A stretch of 64,000 nt of DNA, taken from Astrocystis sublimbata (lineage: Eukaryota > Ascomycota > Sordariomycetes > Xylariales > Xylariaceae). Position 1 is the stretch's first letter. Every line of letters starts with the position of its first letter. Below are positions 57,291-64,000 of the stretch, piece after piece. Location of the stretch: contig JAJNNY010000003.1 of the NCBI GenBank assembly GCA_022453515.1, positions 620,001 to 684,000 on the forward strand, in the 5' to 3' direction. The notes beneath the pieces are model-generated. The model ran no database searches. It had not been told where the DNA came from and saw nothing but the letters and a program-made list of their open reading frames with translations. A program made the translations under genes and the position numbers.

Positions 57291-58556
57291 ACAGGTAGTT
57301 GCTTTTCAACTCCACAAATCGAACACCACAGTCAAACATCGTGTCGCCGTGCCGATGATGTAGATGGGGATAAGCCATGCCAAGGACGGCCAGCCCAGCC
57401 CTGGAGGGCTGATTAGACGACGAAACCATAACCGGGACTACTGGAATGCCAAAGACACTGAGGAAAATGAATCGTACCTACCTACCTGCATAGGTACTGT
57501 AGAAGACGGTTCTAGATTGATTACCCGCCGTTGACAGACAAAGATTGAACGAGAGCCATTCGGCCATTAAGCCCTATGCCTGATCCTGATGCATGCTTAC
57601 CTGGTACAATACTAGTACCTACATACATACGCCCTTGCATGTGAAAAGGGCCTTTGGGGGCTTGGGAAGAACGAATAATGGCATTCAAGGGATCTGCACG
57701 AGACGACTAGACTAGCAGAACCGGGACGTCTCGTACCAGGTCCTGCCAGGTACGCACAATTCCTTCCTTGAGGTACCTACGAGAGTAGATAGACTTACAT
57801 TGAGGCTATCGTAGGTGGGATCTCCAATCGGGACTAATGTATATAAGTTCAAAAGATACCTCCATGTACCTCGGCGGCCTAAGTCTTATTGAAGGGCACG
57901 GACCACCAAAACACTGTCCCTCAGCTAGGTCGCCCCCTCCTTCAAGATTCCCAGACCCAAAAAAAAGAACCCCCGCCCCATCTCAAACCCCTCCAAAAGT
58001 CCTTGTTCATACAGTAGAAGGAGGGATTGGCTATGCATACACCCAATAAAACTAAAGTGATGTTTATCAACATTAGCAGCAGCATCAGCAGCAGCAACAA
58101 CAACAACACCGGGAACTACCTTCTGTTTAGATTCTAATACACCAACACCAACGCCAACCACTGCGTCCTGCTTTGCATCCCTGGAAACGGCGTGGAACAC
58201 CACCTGCACGGTTGGCCCTGTCACACTGCCCCAGTCTTAAGCAACGGCAGGCTCACTCGGCTCACAACACCCAAAGCTGTCGAGGCAGGCGAATTGTCAC
58301 AACAGCTGTGTCTCTACACCCGACTGCGGGGCACAGTTGGTTACCTGGTTAGGTTACTCTAAGTGCACGGCACTAGATATACGAGGTAACCTCACTAACC
58401 TTCACTTATCACCTTATCACCTGCCGCCGACTCTGCAAATTATCGATCTTCCCTCCAAACCCCCCCACGACCTCGCCCAAGACCGGAGTACAGTCTCTTC
58501 GCCGTTGTCCCTCCCCCTGACACGCCGCGGAATAGAGGAGGACATCGCCGGCTGCC
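57291..58556. other. Intergenic region upstream of KAP121
   Basis: No gene is supported. TACCTACCTACC- and GTACC-type words lie at about 57475-57495, 57615-57630 and 57770-57785. A CAG/CAA trinucleotide tract is at 58074-58110. The right end is the KAP121 promoter and a pyrimidine-rich leader. Confidence 0.45.
58074..58110. repeat. CAG/CAA trinucleotide repeat
   Basis: AGCAGCAGCATCAGCAGCAG followed by CAACAACAACAA; noncoding, about 450 bp upstream of KAP121. Confidence 0.8.
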
Positions 58557-61500
58557 ATGTCGCTACTCCCGCCCGAGGTCGCTGCGGAGCTGAACCAGCT
58601 CTTGCAAGCCCTGCAATCCCCCGATAACTCGGTACGGTCCCAGGCCGAAGAACATCTGCAGAACAACTGGACCGCAACGCGCCCCGACGTTCTTTTGATG
58701 GGCTTGGCCGAGCAAATTGCTGGCGCTCCTGAAATATCGGTAACTACCAGACAGCCCCCCCTCCCTTTCTCCTCGCCTGCTCTCCGCCTGCTGCTAGCCA
58801 ATGCTACTCTGTCATCGTGAGACTGACTCGGACTCCCCCCGATCTTCCAGCTCCGTTCTTTCGCTGCTGTCATCTTCCGCCGTATCGCCTCCAAGACCCG
58901 CAAGACCGAGAAGGGCGACAATGTCGAGATCTTCATTTCCTTGCCTGCCGAGCAGGCCCACGTCATCCGCCAGAAGGTGCTCGAGACCCTAGCCCACGAG
59001 TCCGATCGCCTCGTGAGGAATAAGATCGGTGATGCTGTGGCCGACCTCGCTAGGCAATACACCGAGAACAGTCAGTGCGCCTCCATCTTTAACCTCCCCC
59101 TTTCTGGCCGAGTGGTTGTACCCACGTTGTTCTTGAGTCCGCTGTGCCTTTATTCGGCGCCTTGCCTATCATTTGCCCTGTCTGTTGCAAGCCGCTCAGC
59201 GTTTGTCTTCTTTCTCTTCTACAGTCCGTTCGTGTGTTGCCTGGGAATCCGAGCGCTTCCCTTTGCGTGCAGAAGATTCTCTTTCTAATGTGTTCACCCA
59301 TGGCGTCAAAAAACATAAAAAGCTAGAGACCGTCAGATCTCAGTCATACCTTTGTCTAATTCCGTCACAGATGACCAGTGGCCCGAGATCCTTGGTGTCC
59401 TTTTCAACCTTAGTATGGCGAACGACATCGGTCAGCGCGAGACCGCTTTTCGTGTTTTTGCAACCACACCCGGCATAATAGAAAAACAACATGAAGCTGC
59501 AGTGATAGATGCTTTCGGTCGTGGGTTCAAGGACAACTCGGTTGCTGTACAGCTGGCCGCTATGGAGGCTTTTGCTTCATTTTTCCGCAACCTGACCAAG
59601 GCGACCCAGCCGAAGTACTTCACGCTTCTTCCAGACGTTCTGAATATCTTGCCCCCTATTAAAGACTCCCATGACTCCGACGATCTCAGCAAGGCTTTAC
59701 TCGCTCTTATCGAACTAGCCGAGTCATCGCCCAAGATGTTCAAACCCCTCTTTCACAACCTCGTCATGTTCAGTGTCAGTGTGATTCAGGACAAAGACCT
59801 GTCTGATCTGTGCCGTCAGAACGCCCTCGAGCTCATGGCCACCTTCGCCGACTATGCTCCCTCGATGTGCCGAAAAGATGCCTCATATACGAATGACATG
59901 ATCACGCAATGCTTGAGTCTGATGACCGACATCGGTGAAGATGATGACGATGCATCCGAGTGGCTGTCGAACGATGACTTAGATTCGGAAGAGAGCGACT
60001 TGAACCATGTAGCTGGCGAGCAATGTATGGACCGTCTAGCGAATAAACTCGGTGGAGAGACCATTCTAGTCCCTACCTTTCACTGGCTCCCCAGGATGAT
60101 AACCTCGATGGCCTGGAAGGACCGCCATGCTGCTCTGATGGCTATTTCTGCCATCTCCGAAGGCTGTCGTGACCTGATGGTCAAGGAGCTGAACAGAGTT
60201 CTCGACCTTGTTGTTCCCGCTCTTACGGATTCCCATCCTCGAGTTCGGTGGGCCGGATGCCAGGCGCTTGGTCAGATGAGCACTGATTTTGCGCCGACGA
60301 TGCAGAAGGAGTACTACGATAGGGTTCTCAGGGCCATCATACCAGTCTTGGATTCGCCCGAGGGTCGCGTCAAGGCACATGCAGCGGCAGCACTTGTCAA
60401 CTTTTGCGAGGAGGCCGAGAAGACTATATTGGAGCCTTATCTCGATGATCTTCTTTCGCACCTATTCCAACTACTCCAGAACGACAAGCGCTATGTCCAA
60501 GAACAGGCACTTTCCACAATCGCGACCATCGCTGACGCCGCCGAGGCCGCTTTCTCTAAGTACTACGATACTCTCATGCCGCTGCTTGTCAACGTCTTGC
60601 AACGGGAAAATGAGAAGGAGTTCAGGCTGCTTCGTGCCAAGGCTATGGAGTGTGCCACCCTGATAGCGTTAGCTGTTGGCAAGGAACGACTCGGAGCCGA
60701 CACGATGACGCTGGTTGGGCTGTTAGGGAATATTCAAAGCAACATCACCGACCCCGACGATCCTCAGGCTCAATATCTTATGCATTGTTGGGGCCGTATG
60801 TGCCGGGTGATGGGTGTCGACTTCCTCAACTTCTTACCCAGTGTCATGCCACCTTTGGTTGAGCTGGCCAGTGCCAAAGCAGATATACAGCTTTTGGATA
60901 CAGATGACGAAATCGAACAAATCCAGCAAGAGGATGGGTGGGAGTTGGTCCCACTCAAGGGAAAGATGATTGGTATCCGAACGAGCACTATGGACGACAA
61001 ACACATGGCAATCGAACTGCTCGTGGTGTACGCGCAGACCCTTGAAAAGTATTTCGCCCCTTGGGTTGTTGAAATTATGGCGAAGATCGCGCTTCCGGGT
61101 CTTGCCTTCTTCTTCCATGATCCCGTTCGCTTCATCTCTGCCAAACTTGTACCGCAGCTCTTGAATTCTTACAAGAAAGCATATGGGCCAGGGTCAAACG
61201 AGCTTCGAGAACTATGGGCTGGAACCGTGGACAAGCTACTCGAGGTCCTGACGGCGGAGCCCGCCATCGATGCGCTCGCTGAGATGTACCAGTGCTTTTA
61301 TGAATCTGTCGAGGTAATAGGCAAGGGTTGTCTTGCTTCGAACCATATGGAAAAATTCATAGATGGTGTGAGCTCTGCCATTGAAGATTACAAGGATCGT
61401 ATCAACCAGCGTGAGCAGGATCGAGCTGGAGCCACTGCCGAGGATGCTGAAGACGAGGCCGAAGATCTTCTGCTAGCCATCGAGGATGACCAGACCCTTC

Positions 61501-62546
61501 TCTCCGATATGAACAAAGCCTTTCACTCCATATTTAAGAACCATGGTGCGGAATTCCTCCAACCTTGGGAGCGTCTTCTAGGAACCTACGAGAGCTTTCT
61601 CACATCCCAGGATCCGACGCAGCGCCAATGGGGACTTTGTATCATGGATGATGTCCTGGAGTACTGCGGTCCGGAGAGCGTGCGCTATGCTCAACTCATC
61701 AGCACATCACTTCTCGAGGGTTGCAAGGACCCATCTGCTGCGATTAGACAAGCTGCTGCGTAAGTCCATAACCCTACCGACTTTCTGAAGATACCTGACC
61801 GATGAGGGGCCACGATGGTCATTTGTCATTATTATCTCAGCATGGCAAGCACTAACAACTACGTAGTTATGGAATCGGAGTAGCTGCTCACCACGGTGGT
61901 GCTCCGTGGTCGCAGTTTCTGGCATCCTCCTTGCCATATTTGTTCCAAGTGACACAGGTACCAGATGCCCGTGGGGAAGAAGCTGTCTACGCAACAGGTA
62001 TGCTTCTCTTTCCAACTCTGACTTGTCACATTCTATTCCGGTAATTTGGAAACTGACCTTCAATCTAGAAAATGCCTGTGCCGCGATTGCCAAAATTCTC
62101 CACTTCAACAAACAGAGTGTGGAGGATCCCCAGCCCGTTATAAGTCAATGGTACCTTGCCCTCATACCCCAGGAATGATGTGCATTATTAATCATGATTT
62201 AGGGTCAATACACTTCCTGTGACCAACGATGAAGAGGCGGCGCCATACGCCTATGGTTACCTTGTTGAGTTGATTGAACAGTGAGTAGACATGCACATCC
62301 ACCCATACAATAATACCATGCTAACAGCTGAGTAGGCAGCACCCAGCCGTCGCAGGCCAAGTAGACAAAATATTTGTGTATGTAGGGAAGACGTTGGAAA
62401 CGGAGATGCTCCATGGACAATTGGCTGTTCGTGTAGCCTCAGCCGTGCGATCACTGCTTGTATCGACCGGCGTTGATCCCACACCACTCCTGCAACAAAA
62501 TTTCTCGGATGCATCACAAGAGATTATCCGACGCCATTTTACCTAG
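58557..62546 (+). CDS. KAP121: Importin beta family karyopherin KAP121/PSE1 (importin-5)
   Basis: Nuclear import receptor for ribosomal proteins, histones and transcription factors; binds Ran-GTP. Seven exons (58557-58739, 58851-59070, 59371-61759, 61867-61997, 62069-62150, 62203-62280, 62336-62546) give 1097 residues, the family length. The protein is HEAT repeats throughout: LPPEVAAELNQLLQALQSPD, LRSFAAVIFRRIASKTRKTE, HAALMAISAISEGCRDLMVK, a TDSHPRVRWAGCQALGQMST repeat, and EFRLLRAKAMECATLIALAV. An acidic loop GEDDDDASEW is near residue 325, and a second acidic stretch TAEDAEDEAEDLLLAIEDD lies in the C-terminal half. Intron 2 is long (300 nt) and pyrimidine-rich. MOG1, a Ran regulator, starts about 1 kb downstream. 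Confidence 0.95.
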
Positions 62547-63503
62547 GAAATGAAGGTTGCGCAATCGACGTCTGAAGCGAATAGGGGGTCAGATTACTGG
62601 CCTTCAAAATGATCATGAATTGATCAGCAGCTCGCCACCATGAGCCATGAACCACCATCGCTCACACATTATGATGGAGAGGCCGATAGCCGCCTCTCGC
62701 CGGTAGGGGCTGTCTGCGAACTAGCAATTTGTCTTTATATTGATACCACATTGTGCCGGGGCGCAAAGGATCCGCCTACCATCTTCGATGCGCCTAACTC
62801 AACTTGAACTCAACCTTGACTGGGCGATTTCGAGATGGGTTTCTAACGTATTCGCTTTGGGTGGGCTATGGGAAATGTTCATGAAATCACAAGTTGCTCA
62901 ATGCAGTTGAACATGGTTGGTATGTTGGTTGCTGCTTACAGCCTGCGGTGGGTCGACTCCAAGGCTGCAGGTGTATCTAGTTACCAGGAAGGGCCACTCG
63001 GATAGACGTCTTCACGCGCCTCGACATCGAGAGAACCTTGGTGCCAGGTGTATTTTGATAAGCAACACTATTGCATTATTATTCGTCGTCTGGGGTGTTT
63101 ACGCACTTACCTATGTAGATTCACATTAATTGAACGAGGATAGGGATACAGGGATAAGTACATGTACGTAGATATGTCCCTTACCTGTAAACTGGAAGCG
63201 AGTCACATGTAAGAGGGTACCTAAGCAGGTACCTTGAAATATAGGCCTGTCGAGCCTGTGTAGGTACCTAAAGTACCTAAGCGGTTACATCATCGCTACC
63301 CCACCAAGAAACACGCGCTTACCTACAGCTACCTAAGGTTATGAAGTAGCTAACCTCGCGGCGATTGGACTCCAGATATCTCGCAGCATGCTGTCCCCGG
63401 AAATAATCGAGGTCAATTAGGTATCTACACCTCTCTCGCCTCTAACTCACGACAAATTTTCCGGGTTCTTCACGCGATCCCGTCTTCCTCTTCATCCTTC
63501 GAC
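62547..63503. other. Intergenic region between KAP121 and MOG1
   Basis: No supported gene. A dense cluster of GGTACCTTG, TAGGTACCTAAAGTACCTAAG and TACCTACAGCTACCTAAGG type words lies at 63215-63350, upstream of MOG1. Confidence 0.45.
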
Positions 63504-64000
63504 ATGGCGACATACCAAAGCACCCCGCTATTTGGAGGGGCCCTTGTTTGCGATCTGTCGACCAAGTTCGCCGATGTTAGGTGCGTCCAGCCTCAACCCT
63601 TACCCCTTGCACATCTCAAATTTTGTTCTATGTATGCGCAGGGCCGCCGCGACGGAGGCTAGGGCCCCATCATCACCATCCGTCGTACCACGCGCAAGGC
63701 GCAGATGTAGGTGTGAATCGCGGGGCCTCGGCGCTTCTCGACCGGCTTCCCGACTGACTGATGGGTGCGCGCCCGCAACAGCCAGCTGCGCCAGGTTCCT
63801 GATAATCAGGAGGTCTACATCGATAAAGACGGCTTCACGAGCATCATCGTCGAGATCAACGAGCGCGTCGGTGGTGAAGGCAGTTCGGCCGAGATCGATG
63901 GCCGCGCGCTGACCACGCATTTGGAGGAGATCGTCGGCGACGACGCCGACCGTCTGAAGGTCTGGAACACCACACCTACACAATTTTCGAAGCTCGAGTA
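63504..64000 (+). CDS. MOG1: Ran-binding nuclear import factor MOG1 (5' part, truncated by window end)
   Basis: Small protein that binds Ran/Gsp1 and promotes nucleotide exchange for nuclear import. Exon 1 is 63504-63580, and exon 2 starts at 63782 and runs to the window edge. The visible protein is MATYQSTPLFGGALVCDLST, KFADVSQLRQVPDNQEVYID, KDGFTSIIVEINERVGGEGS and onward for 98 codons. The core motif RQVPDNQEVYIDKDG is typical of MOG1. The intron (201 nt) has a GTGCGT donor and a CAACAG acceptor, and joins VS in frame. The gene continues beyond 64000. Confidence 0.92.

Noticed and set aside
59071..59370. snoRNA inside the 300-nt KAP121 intron
   Set aside because: The intron is pyrimidine-rich, but I could not find a convincing C box and D box pair or H/ACA structure.
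1..64000. CRISPR array, biosynthetic gene cluster, intact transposon or integrated virus
   Set aside because: No spaced direct repeats, no PKS/NRPS or cluster enzymes, and no reverse transcriptase, transposase or viral gene could be seen on either strand.

Overview
This window is nuclear DNA of a filamentous ascomycete (Pezizomycotina, most likely Sordariomycetes). The evidence is 20 protein-coding genes with short GT-AG introns, fungal orthologues of an NDUFA11-type complex I subunit, PRI1, RAD54, SRO7, SKT5, RPN12, coatomer alpha, UGGT, SDS23, KAP121 and MOG1, a secreted GH3 beta-glucosidase, and two nuclear tRNA-Ser genes. All exon models were spliced by hand; except for the truncated MOG1, each reads through in frame from a chosen ATG to a stop, which supports the junctions.

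Layout, left to right: complex I NDUFA11-like subunit (+); DUF167/YggU protein (-); HAD 'Swiss Army Knife' RNA-repair-like protein with an RGG tail (+); primase small subunit PRI1 (-); low-complexity coiled-coil protein (-); ankyrin protein (+); secreted GH3 beta-glucosidase (-); Lgl/Sro7 exocytosis protein (-); orphan coiled-coil protein (+); mitochondrial carrier (-); RAD54 (+); single-pass membrane protein (+); SKT5/CHS4-like chitin synthase activator (-); proteasome lid subunit RPN12 (+); coatomer alpha (-) divergent from UGGT (+); two tRNA-Ser(GCT) genes bracketing SDS23 (+); membrane-anchored AIF-like FAD oxidoreductase (+); importin KAP121 (+); and the 5' part of MOG1 (+), cut by the window edge. 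Secretory-pathway genes (SRO7, coatomer alpha, UGGT) and nuclear-transport genes (KAP121, MOG1) are neighbours, but this is ordinary housekeeping chromosome. I see no secondary-metabolite cluster, intact transposon or CRISPR array.

The most unusual feature is a family of related introns, about 146-165 nt long, inserted in unrelated genes: DUF167, GH3, the membrane protein and the FAD oxidoreductase. A diverged copy lies in the ankyrin gene, and two weaker relatives lie in the membrane-protein and GH3 genes. They share sequence end to end, from 5' splice site to 3' splice site, and carry short complementary segments just inside both ends. Two copies also keep an internal AG/GT junction, so each can be read as two abutting introns. 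This matches introner-like elements, and specifically the proliferating 'stwintron' family I recall being described from Hypoxylaceae (Xylariales). A xylarialean source is therefore possible, but this is inference.

Other points of interest are a duplicated tRNA-Ser cassette with its 5' flank, very small exons that hide conserved ends (an 11-nt internal exon, a 12-nt first exon, and a 12-nt last exon carrying a CaaX box), and palindromic GGTACC/CCTAGG motifs concentrated in the intergenic regions.
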